Part shown: piece by piece, positions 51,658 to 61,604 of the stretch
Layout: every line of letters starts with the position of its first letter
Numbering within the stretch: the stretch's first letter is position 1
Made by a program: the position numbers and the translations under genes
The notes under the pieces: model-generated
Seen by the model: the letters and a program-made list of their open reading frames with translations, nothing else
What the model was told of the DNA's origin: nothing
The model's database searches: none
From: Thioclava marina
Lineage (GTDB): Bacteria > Pseudomonadota > Alphaproteobacteria > Rhodobacterales > Rhodobacteraceae
Direction: 5' to 3'
Length of the DNA stretch: 64,000 nt
Assembly (NCBI RefSeq): GCF_002020135.1
Contig: NZ_MPZS01000001.1
Span: forward strand, 1,798,001-1,862,000

Positions 51658-52267
51658 GCTTGGCTCCGTTTATCTTGAGGACAACACTGTTCGGATCACT
51701 CAGGCTTGGGTTCGCCTCGCAATCAAAGGACCAGCTTTCCCGTGCTTGTGCAAGTTCTTCCTGCCAGCGTGCGCCTTTCGGAAAGAGCGCGATCCCATCG
51801 TGGCGCAAGTGACGCTCTGCAAATTCCAGAAGCTGTACGAGCGGTGCAAGCGCGCGAGCGGATAGGATTTCGACGCCGAGCGGTTCGATTTCCTCAATTC
51901 TTTTGGCCAGAACCCGGGTTTTTAACCCGAGTTCGCGACTCACTGTCGAGAGAAACGCGGATTTACGCAGGTCGGATTCCACGAGAACAATCTCACGCTC
52001 GGGCGCTTTCTCTAGCGACAAAACGGCAATAACGAGGCCCGGAAAGCCGCCCCCTGCCCCAAGATCCGCCCAGGATTGTGCTTCTACCGGCGCCAGGTCG
52101 AAAAGTTGGGCCGAATCGAGAAAATGTCGCGACCACGTATCTGCCAAGGTTGATTTCGAGACGAGGTTGATCGCCGGATTCCATTTCGCAAGCAGCGCCT
52201 CATAGGCTTCAAGCCGCTCCAATGTTTCACGTGAAACATCGAAGCGCTCCGCCTCGATCTGGCTCAT
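51650..52267 (-). CDS. rsmG: 16S rRNA (guanine527-N7)-methyltransferase RsmG (GidB)
   Basis: 205-residue SAM-dependent methyltransferase acting on G527 of 16S r[22 protein letters not shown] (about 34-52), [17 protein letters not shown] (about 67-83, SAM-binding) and [17 protein letters not shown] (about 134) fit the family. The residues DVSRET at 9-14 are encoded by a perfect parS palindrome, a sequence imposed by segregation rather than by enzyme function. It is coupled to mnmG by a 4-bp overlap. Confidence 0.96.
   Translation of the reverse strand: MSQIEAERFDVSRETLERLEAYEALLAKWNPAINLVSKSTLADTWSRHFLDSAQLFDLAPVEAQSWADLGAGGGFPGLVIAVLSLEKAPEREIVLVESDLRKSAFLSTVSRELGLKTRVLAKRIEEIEPLGVEILSARALAPLVQLLEFAERHLRHDGIALFPKGARWQEELAQARESWSFDCEANPSLSDPNSVVLKINGAKRV
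52223..52238. other. parS centromere site within rsmG
   Basis: TGTTTCACGTGAAACA is a perfect 16-bp palindrome, identical to the ParB-binding consensus. It lies in the first 50 bases of the rsmG coding region, 1.4 kb from parB and about 5 kb from the oriC candidate. Confidence 0.96.
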
Positions 52268-54126
52268 GCCGTTCTTTCCCGCTTGGCCTGGCGAAGCTTG
52301 GCGAGGATCAGCGTGAGTGCTGCCGGGGTCACGCCGTCCACCCGTCCGGCCTGGCCGAGCGTATGCGGGCGGGCGCGCTCCAGCTTTGCCTTGAGTTCAT
52401 TCGACAGCCCATTGAGCGCGGAATAGTCGAACCCCTCCGGAATTTCCCAACCCTCGTCACGCTTAAGAGATGCGGCATCAAGCTGCTGGCGCGCAACGTA
52501 ATTGGCATAAAGCGCATCGATCGAGAGCTGCCCCGCCACATCAGGCGGCAGTTCAGCGAGCTCAGGCAGCGCCTCTTGCAGCTGATCCATCGTGATATCG
52601 GGAAAAGACAGAAGGTCGAACGCCGAGCGGCGACTCCCGTCCTGATTGACCTTGAACCCTTTATCCTTCGCAGCCTTCGGCGTGAGGACAATCGACTCCA
52701 TCAGCTCACGACCCACCGTGAGCCCGTCCATCTTCGCTTCGAAGGCAGTGCGCCGCGCGTCGCCAACACACCCCAAATCGATCCCCATCTGCGTCAGACG
52801 CTGATCAGCGTTATCCGCGCGCAGCGTCAGTCGGAACTCGGCCCGCGAGGTGAACATGCGATAGGGTTCGGTCACGCCGCGCGACACGAGATCGTCGATC
52901 ATCACGCCGATATAGCTTGAGGTCCGGCTGAAATGAACCGGCTCCGCATCGCGGGCGGCAAGCGCCGCATTGAGGCCTGCGACCAAGCCTTGCGCTGCTG
53001 CCTCCTCATATCCTGTGGTTCCATTGATCTGACCCGCAAGATATAGACCTGGAAGCGCACGCAGCTGCAAAGAGAGATCGAGCGCACGCGGATCGACGAA
53101 ATCATATTCGATCGCATACCCGGGCTGGAGAATCCTCGCATCCTCCAGACCGAAGATCGAGTGAACGTAATCCTCCTGAACCTCGACCGGCAGAGAGGTG
53201 GAAATCCCGTTCGGATAGATCGTGTCGTCGTCGAGCCCTTCCGGCTCGAGGAAGATCTGGTGCGAGGTCTTCTCGGCAAACCGCACGATCTTGTCCTCGA
53301 TCGAAGGGCAATAACGCGGCCCTACTCCCGAGATGTGGCCGCCATACATCGCAGAACGATCGAGGTTCGTCCGGATGATCTCATGCGTTTTCTCGTTCGT
53401 GTGGGTGATCCCGCAAGCGATCTGCCGCACGGACGGTTTCCGGTTCAGGAAAGAAAACATCACCGGATCATCGTCGCCCGGCTGCGTCTCCAGTCGCGAC
53501 CAGTCGATCGTTTTCCCATCGAGCCGCGGTGGCGTGCCCGTTTTGAGCCGTCCAAGCGGAAGATCCAGCGACTTCAGCCGCTCTGCCAGAGCGACCGATG
53601 GTTTATCGCCGATCCTCCCACCAGCGCGTTTCTGATCCCCGATATGGATGACACCGTTCAGGAACGTCCCGGAGGTCAAAATGGCAGCGCGGCAATCAAG
53701 CTGCACGCCATCGGCCAGACTTACACCGGTCACACGGCCGCCTTCGACGCGAAGATCAGTAACCTCCCCCTCGATCACCGTCAGATTCGGTTGAGCTTCG
53801 GTCAAACGCTGCGCCGCTTCGCGGTAGAGTTTGCGGTCGGCCTGAGCGCGCGGGCCTTGCACGGCAGGCCCCTTCCGACGGTTCAGCAAGCGAAACTGAA
53901 TTCCTGCCTCGTCCGCGATCCGCCCCATAACGCCATCCAGCGCGTCAATCTCGCGCACGAGGTGACCCTTGCCTAGCCCGCCAATCGCCGGGTTGCACGA
54001 CATCACCCCGATCGCATCGGCCCGCAAGGTCACCAGCGCAGTATTCGCGCCCATCCGGGCCGCCGCATGGGCTGCCTCGGTACCGGCGTGCCCGCCGCCA
54101 ATCACGATGACGTCGTAATGTTTCAC
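52264..54126 (-). CDS. mnmG: tRNA uridine-5-carboxymethylaminomethyl modification enzyme MnmG (GidA)
   Basis: About 620-residue FAD enzyme that, with MnmE, modifies U34 of several tRNAs. The FAD-binding start is [20 protein letters not shown] (near residues 5-24). [15 protein letters not shown] (about 270) and [20 protein letters not shown] (about 360-379) are GidA signatures. The start is ambiguous: GTG 54126 has AAGGAG at eight bases, while GTG 54135 (MFHVKH...) abuts it. In either case parS spans the start region. It lies three or twelve bases after mnmE and is coupled to rsmG. Confidence 0.95.
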   Translation of the reverse strand: MKHYDVIVIGGGHAGTEAAHAAARMGANTALVTLRADAIGVMSCNPAIGGLGKGHLVREIDALDGVMGRIADEAGIQFRLLNRRKGPAVQGPRAQADRKLYREAAQRLTEAQPNLTVIEGEVTDLRVEGGRVTGVSLADGVQLDCRAAILTSGTFLNGVIHIGDQKRAGGRIGDKPSVALAERLKSLDLPLGRLKTGTPPRLDGKTIDWSRLETQPGDDDPVMFSFLNRKPSVRQIACGITHTNEKTHEIIRTNLDRSAMYGGHISGVGPRYCPSIEDKIVRFAEKTSHQIFLEPEGLDDDTIYPNGISTSLPVEVQEDYVHSIFGLEDARILQPGYAIEYDFVDPRALDLSLQLRALPGLYLAGQINGTTGYEEAAAQGLVAGLNAALAARDAEPVHFSRTSSYIGVMIDDLVSRGVTEPYRMFTSRAEFRLTLRADNADQRLTQMGIDLGCVGDARRTAFEAKMDGLTVGRELMESIVLTPKAAKDKGFKVNQDGSRRSAFDLLSFPDITMDQLQEALPELAELPPDVAGQLSIDALYANYVARQQLDAASLKRDEGWEIPEGFDYSALNGLSNELKAKLERARPHTLGQAGRVDGVTPAALTLILAKLRQAKRERTA

Positions 54127-54134
54127 GTGAAACA
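54119..54134. other. parS centromere site at the mnmG start
   Basis: Second perfect TGTTTCACGTGAAACA palindrome. It lies between the mnmG Shine-Dalgarno sequence (AAGGAG, minus strand) and the preferred start codon, or encodes residues 2-6 (FHVKH) if the upstream GTG is used. Confidence 0.96.
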
Positions 54135-54138
54135 CTCC

Positions 54139-55422
54139 TTACTTGCCGATGCAGAAGCTCGAGAAAATCTCATCCAGAAGGTTCTCGACATCCACCCGAC
54201 CGAGCAGCGCCTCCAGCGCCCACGTGGCCTGGCGCAGCGATTCCGCCGCCAGCTCACTCCGGTCAGACCCGCGCAATACCTCATCTCGCGCTGATTCCAA
54301 AGCCCCGAATGCACGCTCCATCGCAACCCTGTGGCGCTCACGCGTCATGACCCCTGCACCCGCGCTGAGCCCGGACAGCCGCTCTTCGATTGCCGCCAGA
54401 AGTGCCGTCAGCCCCGCCCCGGTCTTACCGGAGACGCTCAACCCTTTGTTCGGCGCGACATCGGCCTTGCCGTGAACGACCAGATCGCCCGGCTCGGGCG
54501 TGATCAGGGGGACTTCCGCTCCGTCGAGCAGAAACAGCCGCAGGTCGGATTGTCGTGCCCGGTCGAGCGCACGCTCCACTCCGATCGCTTCCACCACGTC
54601 CTCGGTTTCGCGCAAGCCTGCGGTGTCGAGCAAAGTAACCGCCTGTCCGCCGATCTCCATGCGCACCTCGATCACATCGCGCGTCGTACCCGCAATCTCC
54701 GAGGTGATCGCTGCCTCGCGACCCGCGAGCGCATTGAGCAGCGTGGATTTCCCGGCATTCGGCCGCCCGACGATCGCCACCTCGAAGCCTTCGCGAATAC
54801 GTTCCGCTGCCCCGATCCTCCGCAATTCGTCGCGCAACCCTGAGGCCACAGCGTCAATCAGTTCAAGCACTTCGGGCGAAACATCGACCGGCACCTCTTC
54901 ATCGGCAAAGTCGATCGTCGCCTCGATCAGAGCCCCCGCCCGGATCAGTTTCGCGCGCCAATCTTCAACCAGATCACCCACCGCGCCCGACAGAACCTTC
55001 AGCGCCTGTTTACGCTGCGCCTCGGTCTCGGCTTCGATCAGATCGGACAGGCCTTCGACCTGTGACAGATCCAACCGCTCATTTTCCAGTGCGCGCCGGG
55101 TAAACTCCCCCGGCTCGGCCAAGCGTAGACCGTCGATCTGCCCCAAGGCCCGCAGCACAGCCGAAACGGTCGCGATAGCGCCGTGGATATGCAACTCAGC
55201 GACCTCTTCGCCGGTAAAGCTCGCGCCCTGCTCGAAGCACAGCACGACAGCCTCATCGAGCTCTTCGCCCGCCAGCCGCAGCTTGCGCAGCCCGGCCAGA
55301 CGCGGCTCCGGCAGCGATCCTGCCAGCGCGCGCGCAGCCTCCCAGGCCAGCGGTCCCGAAATACGAATGACGGCCACGCCCGCTTTTCCGCGGGCCGTGG
55401 CCAGAGCAAAGATCGTGTCCAT
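54139..55422 (-). CDS. mnmE: tRNA modification GTPase MnmE (TrmE)
   Basis: 427-residue K+-dependent GTPase, partner of MnmG. The N-terminal tetrahydrofolate-binding domain starts [24 protein letters not shown]. The G domain has [14 protein letters not shown] (G1, about 220), the G2 segment [13 protein letters not shown] (about 243) and [10 protein letters not shown] (G3, about 267). The C-terminus ends CIGK with the conserved Cys (CxGK motif). The G4 motif is a degenerate HGKAD. AGAGG precedes the ATG. It lies 34 bp after rho. Confidence 0.96.
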   Translation of the reverse strand: MDTIFALATARGKAGVAVIRISGPLAWEAARALAGSLPEPRLAGLRKLRLAGEELDEAVVLCFEQGASFTGEEVAELHIHGAIATVSAVLRALGQIDGLRLAEPGEFTRRALENERLDLSQVEGLSDLIEAETEAQRKQALKVLSGAVGDLVEDWRAKLIRAGALIEATIDFADEEVPVDVSPEVLELIDAVASGLRDELRRIGAAERIREGFEVAIVGRPNAGKSTLLNALAGREAAITSEIAGTTRDVIEVRMEIGGQAVTLLDTAGLRETEDVVEAIGVERALDRARQSDLRLFLLDGAEVPLITPEPGDLVVHGKADVAPNKGLSVSGKTGAGLTALLAAIEERLSGLSAGAGVMTRERHRVAMERAFGALESARDEVLRGSDRSELAAESLRQATWALEALLGRVDVENLLDEIFSSFCIGK

Positions 55423-55456
55423 CGCAATCCTCTTCCCAAGGGAAGATAGGACGGCC

Positions 55457-56728
55457 TCAGCCGTTCATCGAGTCGAAGAATTCCGAGTTCGTCTTGGTCT
55501 GCTTGAGCTTCGAGATCAGGAACTCGATCGCATCCGTGGTGCCCATCGGGTTCAGGATGCGGCGCAGCAGATAGGTCTTCTGCAGATCTTTCTGATCGAC
55601 GAGCAGATCCTCTTTCCGGGTGCCGGACTTGAGAATGTCCATTGCCGGGAAGACGCGCTTGTCAGCGACCTTGCGGTCGAGCACGATTTCCGAGTTACCC
55701 GTACCCTTGAACTCTTCGAAGATAACCTCGTCCATGCGCGAGCCGGTATCGATCAGCGCGGTCGCGATGATCGTCAGCGAGCCACCCTCTTCGATGTTCC
55801 GCGCCGCACCGAAGAAGCGCTTGGGGCGTTGCAGCGCGTTGGCGTCCACACCACCCGTCAGCACCTTGCCCGAGCTGGGAACAACGGTGTTGAAGGCGCG
55901 ACCCAGACGGGTGATCGAATCGAGCAAGATCACCACGTCGCGCTTGTGTTCGACCAGACGCTTGGCCTTCTCGATCACCATCTCCGAGACGGCCACGTGA
56001 CGCGTTGCCGGTTCGTCGAAGGTCGAGGAGATCACCTCACCCTTCACCGAACGCTGCATGTCGGTCACCTCTTCCGGGCGTTCGTCGATGAGCAGAACGA
56101 TCAGGTAGCACTCGGGGTGATTGCGCTCGATCGAATGCGCGATGTTCTGGAGAAGAACCGTCTTACCCGTACGCGGCGGCGCCACGATCAGCGAGCGCTG
56201 CCCCTTCCCGATCGGTGCGACGAGGTCGATGATCCGGGCCGAGCGATCCTTGATCGTCGGATCCTCGATTTCCATCTTCAGACGCTCATCGGGATAAAGC
56301 GGCGTGAGGTTGTCGAAGGCCACCTTGTGGCGCGCTTTCTCAGGCTCTTCGAAGTTGATCTGCTCGACCTTGGTCAGCGCGAAGTAACGCTCATTCTCAC
56401 CCGGCGCGCGGATCACACCCTCGACCGTGTCACCGGTGCGCAGGCTGTGCTGGCGGATCATGTCAGGCGAGACGTAAATGTCATCCGGGCCCGGCAGATA
56501 GTTCGCTTCGGTCGAACGCAGGAAGCCGAACCCGTCCTGCAGAACTTCGAGCACGCCATCCCCGCCGATGACCCAGTCATCCTCGGCGTGCTCCTTCAGG
56601 ATCGAGAACATCATCTCGCCCTTGCGCATCGTCGAGGCGTTTTCGACGTCCCATTCTTCGGCCAGGGCCAGCAACTCCTTGGGGCTCTTGGCTTTGAGAT
56701 CGGAGAGATTGAGGCGGGTTTCGCTCAT
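55457..56728 (-). CDS. rho: Transcription termination factor Rho
   Basis: 423-residue hexameric RNA helicase. The N-terminal helix [20 protein letters not shown], the cold-shock-like RNA-binding domain (about 50-125, [20 protein letters not shown]), P-loop [16 protein letters not shown] (about 178-193), Walker [18 protein letters not shown] (about 205-221) and the Q/R loops ([14 protein letters not shown], about 265) are intact. AGGTGATGCC precedes the ATG. Rho beside hemJ and the origin is a common alphaproteobacterial order. Confidence 0.98.
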   Translation of the reverse strand: MSETRLNLSDLKAKSPKELLALAEEWDVENASTMRKGEMMFSILKEHAEDDWVIGGDGVLEVLQDGFGFLRSTEANYLPGPDDIYVSPDMIRQHSLRTGDTVEGVIRAPGENERYFALTKVEQINFEEPEKARHKVAFDNLTPLYPDERLKMEIEDPTIKDRSARIIDLVAPIGKGQRSLIVAPPRTGKTVLLQNIAHSIERNHPECYLIVLLIDERPEEVTDMQRSVKGEVISSTFDEPATRHVAVSEMVIEKAKRLVEHKRDVVILLDSITRLGRAFNTVVPSSGKVLTGGVDANALQRPKRFFGAARNIEEGGSLTIIATALIDTGSRMDEVIFEEFKGTGNSEIVLDRKVADKRVFPAMDILKSGTRKEDLLVDQKDLQKTYLLRRILNPMGTTDAIEFLISKLKQTKTNSEFFDSMNG

Positions 56729-56865
56729 GGCATCACCTGAAGCAGGCGCCTCACCGGGCGGTCCGGAGGCGCGGAAGATTGTCTATGGTCTGAAAAACCG
56801 GTCGGCCAGGACGGCCGGGGCTTAAAGCGGGAGATAAGCGCAACAGCGCTCGGAGTCAATGAAAC

Positions 56866-57330
56866 TTAGAATTTCACGATCACCGAGGACACGATCACGA
56901 TCATGAAGATCGTCGGCACCTCGTTCATCATCCGGTAATAGCGACCCGTGCGATCGGCCGACCCGTCGGCCAGCGCTTTGCGTTCCTTCGCGCACCACAT
57001 GTGAAACCAGGTCATTCCGAGGACCGCGACCGCCTTGGTCCAGGGCCAGATCGTCGACCAGTCCACGATCCCGGGGGTAAAGACCAGCATCAGACCAAAG
57101 AGCCAGCTCGCGATCATACCCGGATTCATGATGGCTTTCAGAAGGAGGCGTTCCTGGTGGCGAAACAAAAGCTCCTGGTCCGTATCGCGCACGATGCCTT
57201 TCTTGTTCAGCCCCTCGACGTGGTAGACGTAAAGCCGAGGAAGATAGAACAGCCCAGCCATCCACGTGATGATCGACATAACGTGCAAGGCTTTGATCCA
57301 AGGGTACCAGTTGCTCAGGAAATCGGTCAT
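56866..57330 (-). CDS. hemJ: Protoporphyrinogen IX oxidase HemJ
   Basis: 154-residue membrane protein with four hydrophobic segments (about 8-30, 60-75, 83-102, 132-152). WIKALHVMSIITWMAGLFYLPRLYVYH (read in parts, about 11-37), with the conserved His and Tyr, and GMIASWLFGLMLVF match HemJ, the oxygen-independent oxidase used where hemG and hemY oxidases are absent. ATG 57330 follows GGAGGCGAG; the frame is open six codons upstream. It is the last gene before the oriC candidate and is transcribed away from it. Confidence 0.92.
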   Translation of the reverse strand: MTDFLSNWYPWIKALHVMSIITWMAGLFYLPRLYVYHVEGLNKKGIVRDTDQELLFRHQERLLLKAIMNPGMIASWLFGLMLVFTPGIVDWSTIWPWTKAVAVLGMTWFHMWCAKERKALADGSADRTGRYYRMMNEVPTIFMIVIVSSVIVKF

Positions 57331-57732
57331 CTCGCCTCCGGGAGTCATCTCCTCTTCTTCTAAAATAAAGAAATAAGAAAAGAGATGATGTTGTTGTTGG
57401 TCCTGTTGATGATGTGGATTAACACTTTATCACCAATTTCTCCACAGTTGGAAAAGCCGCACCCTCGGGGAATTATTTCTTCGTCGGATGAGACGTAACT
57501 ATCTGAAATAAAAAGACATATGAAAATTTTACGCTTAGGTCATCCTGTGGATAAACCTATGGATGATTTTCTGGATCAACGATTTTTTCCCCACCCGGGG
57601 AAAAGCGCATTCCCCAGGTGGAAAACTTTCGTAAACTTGCCCTGAACGTGCCGGATTTTGTGGAGATATCGGTCGAACCCGGTTATGCCCAGTTTCGCCC
57701 AGAGAGTTCTACAGCCCCTTATCCACAGTTTC
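57331..57732. other. oriC: Candidate chromosome replication origin (oriC)
   Basis: This 402-bp gap without a gene is AT-rich by comparison with its surroundings. It has two perfect DnaA boxes TTATCCACA (57546-57554 minus, 57719-57727 plus), two one-mismatch boxes (57413-57421 minus, 57438-57446 plus) and several weaker ones (for example TTTTCCACC near 57617 on the minus strand). AT-rich stretches at 57361-57390 and 57504-57536 could be unwinding regions. The flanking order rho-hemJ | maf-aroE-coaE-dnaQ and nearby parAB with parS match the Caulobacter origin. Confidence 0.82.
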
Positions 57733-58326
57733 ATGAACATCCTTCTCGCTTCCGCCTCCGAAATCCGCGCCCAGCTGTTGCGCAATGCCGGTCTGAGCGT
57801 GACGGCCGAGCCGGCGCGCATTGACGAAGAGGCGATCAAACGCAGCCTCGAGGCAGAGGGTGCAAAGCCGCGGGACGTGGCGGATTTCCTGGCGGAAATG
57901 AAGGCGGCGAAGTTGTCCTCACGCAATCCGGGTATCCTGGTGATCGGGGCCGATCAGGTGCTCGAACTCAAGGGCGCGGTGTTTTCGAAGCCCGGCACGC
58001 CCGAAGAGGCGAAGGAACAGTTGCGCGCCCTGTCGGGTCAGACGCACAAGCTCCTGTCCGCCATGGTCGCGATCCGCGATGGCGAACCGCTTTGGCGCCA
58101 TGTGGGCGAGGTGCGACTGACGATGCATGAGTTGTCCGACGCTTTCATCGACGATTACGTGACGCGGAACTGGGACAGTATCCGGTGGTCGGTTGGCAGC
58201 TACAAACTGGAGGAAGAAGGCGTTCGGCTTTTCTCCCGCGTTCAAGGCGACTACTTTGCGGTTCTGGGCCTGCCCCTGATCGAATTTCTGAATTGGCTGC
58301 ATGCCCGAGGAGAGCTGACGACATGA
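57733..58326 (+). CDS. maf: Maf family nucleotide pyrophosphatase
   Basis: 197-residue Maf protein, a pyrophosphatase acting on non-canonical or modified nucleotides. [16 protein letters not shown] (1-16) contains the substrate-binding SAS-R motif. [12 protein letters not shown] (about 75-86, with the Asp), and [19 protein letters not shown] (about 153-171) follow. In this gene the usual GGY-x-I-x-G region reads [12 protein letters not shown], a family variant seen in proteobacteria. No Shine-Dalgarno sequence is clear; a DnaA box ends six bases before the ATG, so origin and leader overlap. It is coupled to aroE (ATGA). Confidence 0.92.
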   Translation: MNILLASASEIRAQLLRNAGLSVTAEPARIDEEAIKRSLEAEGAKPRDVADFLAEMKAAKLSSRNPGILVIGADQVLELKGAVFSKPGTPEEAKEQLRALSGQTHKLLSAMVAIRDGEPLWRHVGEVRLTMHELSDAFIDDYVTRNWDSIRWSVGSYKLEEEGVRLFSRVQGDYFAVLGLPLIEFLNWLHARGELTT

Positions 58327-59162
58327 GTGATCATCCGAGGATTCCCCTGGCCGGTGTCATTGGCTCTCCGATCGCGCATTCCCGCTCGCCCGTTCTGTTT
58401 CGTCACTGGCTCGATCAATACGGGATCACGGGATATTACGTGCCGATCGACGTGGCTGCGGATGATCTCGAGACCGTTCTGCGCACCCTGCCCAAGGCTG
58501 GGTTCGTCGGGGTGAATGTCACGATTCCCCACAAGATCCGTGCGCTTGAAATCGCCGACGTAATTTCAGACCGCGCCGCTCTGATCGGCGCCGCCAACAC
58601 GCTGATCTTTCGCCCGGATGGAAAGATTTACGCTGACAATACGGATGGCTACGGATTCATCGCCAATCTGAAACAGAATGCACCCGGCTGGGATGCCGCG
58701 ACCGGACCGGCGGCCGTTCTCGGCGCAGGGGGGGCTGCGCGCGCGATTGTGGCGTCGCTTCTCGAAAGCGGTGCACCCGAGATCCGGATCTCGAACCGTA
58801 CTCGCGCCCGTGCCGATGCGTTGCGGGCGGAATTCGGCGCACGGCTCGTCGTCTACGACTGGGTTCAGGCTGGCAATATGCTGGAAGATGCGACGACGGT
58901 GGTGAACACGACCTCGCTCGGAATGGTCGGCAAGCAGGAATTCCGCGTGCCACTCGATGCGCTCAAGCCCGGTGCGACGTGCTGCGACATCGTCTACACG
59001 CCGCTGAAGACGAAATTCCTCACCGAGGCCGAAGAGGCTGGCTGCGTAGTCGTCGATGGTCTCGGCATGCTTCTGCATCAGGCCGTCCCCGGTTTCGAAC
59101 GCTGGTTCGGTCAGCGCCCCGAAGTCACGGATGGCTTGCGCGACGCGGTCCTGAACGCATGA
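58323..59162 (+). CDS. aroE: Shikimate dehydrogenase
   Basis: 279-residue NADP enzyme of the aromatic amino acid pathway. [18 protein letters not shown] (9-26, shikimate-binding SxS), [13 protein letters not shown] (about 62-74, catalytic Lys), [10 protein letters not shown] (about 102-111) and the Rossmann motif [16 protein letters not shown] (about 130-145) are clear. It starts within the maf stop (ATGA) and overlaps coaE in the same way at its end, giving a coupled maf-aroE-coaE set. Confidence 0.96.
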   Translation: MSDHPRIPLAGVIGSPIAHSRSPVLFRHWLDQYGITGYYVPIDVAADDLETVLRTLPKAGFVGVNVTIPHKIRALEIADVISDRAALIGAANTLIFRPDGKIYADNTDGYGFIANLKQNAPGWDAATGPAAVLGAGGAARAIVASLLESGAPEIRISNRTRARADALRAEFGARLVVYDWVQAGNMLEDATTVVNTTSLGMVGKQEFRVPLDALKPGATCCDIVYTPLKTKFLTEAEEAGCVVVDGLGMLLHQAVPGFERWFGQRPEVTDGLRDAVLNA

Positions 59163-59746
59163 GCCGCCCCTTCCTTCTCGGGCTGACAGGTTCGGTCGGG
59201 ATGGGCAAATCCACGACCGCCGCGATGTTCGCCGAGGAAGGCGTTCCGGTCTGGGATGCGGATCGCACCGTGCATGAGCTCTATGAAAAAGGCGGGGCCG
59301 CGGTCGCCCCAATTGCTGCGGTTTTTCCTTCTGCGATCATCGAGGGTGCGGTCGATCGTGGCGCGCTGAAAGAGATCCTTTCCGCCGATAAACAGGCTCT
59401 ATCCCGCCTTGAATCGATCGTACATCCGCTGACTACCGCGTCACGTGAAGCATTCATCGCGGATCACCGCAGCGCCGATCTGATCTTGCTTGATATCCCG
59501 CTTCTGTTCGAGACCGGTGCCGATAAAAGCTGCGACGCGACGCTTGTGGTCTCGGCCCCGGCCGAGGTGCAACGCGCTCGCGTCCTTGCCCGTCCCGGCA
59601 TGACCGAGGATCAGCTCGATTTCATCCTTTCGCGGCAGATGCCCGACGCCGACAAACGCGCCCGCGCGACTTACATTATCGAGACAGTGAACCTTGAGGA
59701 CACCCGCCGAGATGTGCGAAACCTGATTGCGAAACTCAGGGGGTAG
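59159..59746 (+). CDS. coaE: Dephospho-CoA kinase
   Basis: 195-residue kinase that completes coenzyme A synthesis. P-loop LGLTGSVGMGKSTTAAMF (6-23), DADRTVHELYEKGGAAV (about 34-50), and the C-terminal LSRQMPDADKRARATYIIET (about 158-177) define CoaE. The start ATG is in the aroE stop (ATGA). dnaQ follows after four bases. Confidence 0.96.
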   Translation: MSRPFLLGLTGSVGMGKSTTAAMFAEEGVPVWDADRTVHELYEKGGAAVAPIAAVFPSAIIEGAVDRGALKEILSADKQALSRLESIVHPLTTASREAFIADHRSADLILLDIPLLFETGADKSCDATLVVSAPAEVQRARVLARPGMTEDQLDFILSRQMPDADKRARATYIIETVNLEDTRRDVRNLIAKLRG

Positions 59747-59750
59747 CACC

Positions 59751-60449
59751 ATGCGAGAGATCGTTCTCGATACCGAAACCACCGGCTTCGAGCCCGAGGA
59801 AGGACACCGCATCGTCGAGATCGGCGCGGTCGAGCTGTTCAATCACATGCCGACGGGCAACACCTATCACCAATATATCAACCCCGAACGCTCGATGCCG
59901 CAGGAGGCCTTTCAGGTTCACGGGTTGGGCGACGAATTTCTCTCGGACAAACCGAAATTCGCGCAGATCGGCCTGGAATTTCTTGAATTCATCGGCACGG
60001 ATTCCGTGCTAGTGATCCACAACGCCAGGTTCGACATGAAATTCCTCAACGCCGAGCTCCGCTGGGCCGGGATGCCGCTGATCGAGGATCAGCGCGCGCT
60101 CGACACTCTGGCGATGGCGCGACGGAAGTTTCCGGGCTCGCCCGCGACGCTTGATGCGCTTTGCCGCAGGTTCAGCATCGACAACTCGTCCCGGACTTTG
60201 CACGGCGCATTGCTTGATAGCGAGATTCTGGCCGAGGTTTATCTTGAGCTGATCGGTGGGCGCCAGCCGGGATTTGGATTGCAACCCGTTGATACCGGAC
60301 GGAAATCCGGCGCCGGATCTCAGGAAGCCTGGCGCCCGAAACCCCGTCCAGAGCCCCTTCCGCCCCGGCTCACCGCCGAGGAAACAGAAGCACATGCCGC
60401 CTTCGTCGCGAAGATCGGAGAGAGTGCGATCTGGCATCGCTACGACTGA
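59751..60449 (+). CDS. dnaQ: DNA polymerase III epsilon subunit (proofreading exonuclease)
   Basis: 232-residue 3'-5' exonuclease. Exo I DTETTGFEPEEGHRIVEIGA (6-25, with Asp and Glu), Exo II HNARFDMKFLN (about 93-103) and Exo III HGALLDSEILAEVY (about 148-161, with His and Asp) are complete. The C-terminal region after about 170 is a flexible Pro-Arg-rich tail ending WHRYD, which would hold the polymerase contact. AGGGGG seven bases before ATG 59751 sets the start; the frame is open eight codons upstream. A stem-loop follows. Confidence 0.95.
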   Translation: MREIVLDTETTGFEPEEGHRIVEIGAVELFNHMPTGNTYHQYINPERSMPQEAFQVHGLGDEFLSDKPKFAQIGLEFLEFIGTDSVLVIHNARFDMKFLNAELRWAGMPLIEDQRALDTLAMARRKFPGSPATLDALCRRFSIDNSSRTLHGALLDSEILAEVYLELIGGRQPGFGLQPVDTGRKSGAGSQEAWRPKPRPEPLPPRLTAEETEAHAAFVAKIGESAIWHRYD

Positions 60450-60460
60450 AAACTCCATTT

Positions 60461-60478
60461 TTGCGGGCTTTCCCGCAA
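60461..60478 (+). terminator. Stem-loop after dnaQ
   Basis: TTGCGGG (60461-60467) pairs with CCCGCAA (60472-60478) around CTTT, preceded and followed by short T-rich runs. It may end the maf-dnaQ transcript before nadA. Confidence 0.6.
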
Positions 60479-60551
60479 CTTTCCCATTTAACCGGGCGTC
60501 AACAATCTTTAAATCCAAGGTCTGTTCCGGGCACCAGGGAGAGGAAGACCC

Positions 60552-61604
60552 ATGCTGGACCTGACCGAAATGCGCGCCACGCTGGCCGAGAGCTACGATC
60601 TCGCGCCGTCGATCGAACTGGCCGAGGAGATGCACGAGATCCATGAGAAAATGGACCGTGTGATCCCCCTGCCCGATTTCGCGCGTTACGCCCCCTATAT
60701 CCGCGAAATCAATCGCCTCAAGCGTGAGAAGAATGCGGTGATCCTGGCGCATAACTACATGACGCCGGAAATCTATCACGGCGTTGCCGATGTTGTGGGC
60801 GACAGCCTTCAGCTCGCGATCGAGGCGACGAAGGTCGAGGCTCAGACCATCGTGCAATGCGGTGTGCATTTCATGGCCGAGACCTCGAAGATCCTGAACC
60901 CGTCGAAGACGGTTCTGATCCCCGACATGAAGGCGGGCTGTTCGCTTGCGGAATCGATTACCGCCGAAGGCATCGCCGAGATGCGCGCGAAATATCCCGG
61001 CGCCCCGGTAGTGAGCTATGTGAACACCACCGCCGAGGTGAAAGCGGCGTCCGATATCTGCTGCACCTCGTCGAATGCCGCGCAGATCGTCCGCGCCCTG
61101 CCCGAGCACACCATCATCATGACGCCTGATCAGTATCTTGCGCAGAATGTCGCGAACCAGGTGCCTGAGAAGAACGTGGTCTGGTGGGCGGGCTCCTGCA
61201 TCGTGCACGAGCAATATACCGCGAAGGATATCAACGACTTCCGCGCCCTGCACCCGGATACGCGCATCATCGCGCATCCCGAATGCCCGCCCGATGTCGT
61301 CGCGGCGTCGGACTTCTCGGGCTCGACCTCGGGCATCATCAACTATGTTGCGAGCGAGAAGCCGAAAGAGGCAATGTTGGTCACCGAATGCTCGATGGCT
61401 TCGAACATTGCCGACGCGCTGCCCGAAGTCGATTTCGTGGGCCCGTGCAACATGTGTCCCTACATGAAGAAAATCACACTCGAGAAAATCCTCTGGTCGC
61501 TCCATACCGGCACCGAAGAGGTGATCGTCGATCCGCAAATCGCCGAAAAGGCGCGTGTTGCAGTGGAACGTATGATCGAGCTTTCGCAGGCGACCGCGAA
61601 GTGA
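60552..61604 (+). CDS. nadA: Quinolinate synthase NadA
   Basis: 350-residue [4Fe-4S] enzyme that condenses iminoaspartate with dihydroxyacetone phosphate to quinolinate. Cluster cysteines sit in TIVQCGVHFMAETSK (about 105), WWAGSCIVHEQYT (about 217) and GPCNMCPYMKKITLEK (about 300). ILAHNYMTPEIYHGVADVVGDS (read in parts, about 66-87) is the substrate region. GGGAGAGGAAGACCC precedes the ATG. Its stop overlaps the GTG start of nadB. Confidence 0.97.
   Translation: MLDLTEMRATLAESYDLAPSIELAEEMHEIHEKMDRVIPLPDFARYAPYIREINRLKREKNAVILAHNYMTPEIYHGVADVVGDSLQLAIEATKVEAQTIVQCGVHFMAETSKILNPSKTVLIPDMKAGCSLAESITAEGIAEMRAKYPGAPVVSYVNTTAEVKAASDICCTSSNAAQIVRALPEHTIIMTPDQYLAQNVANQVPEKNVVWWAGSCIVHEQYTAKDINDFRALHPDTRIIAHPECPPDVVAASDFSGSTSGIINYVASEKPKEAMLVTECSMASNIADALPEVDFVGPCNMCPYMKKITLEKILWSLHTGTEEVIVDPQIAEKARVAVERMIELSQATAK

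Noticed and set aside
54500-56740. A 746-codon plus-strand open frame opposite mnmE and rho
   Set aside because: It crosses two conserved genes in antisense, is Ser/Arg-rich in its first half, and has no recognisable domain.
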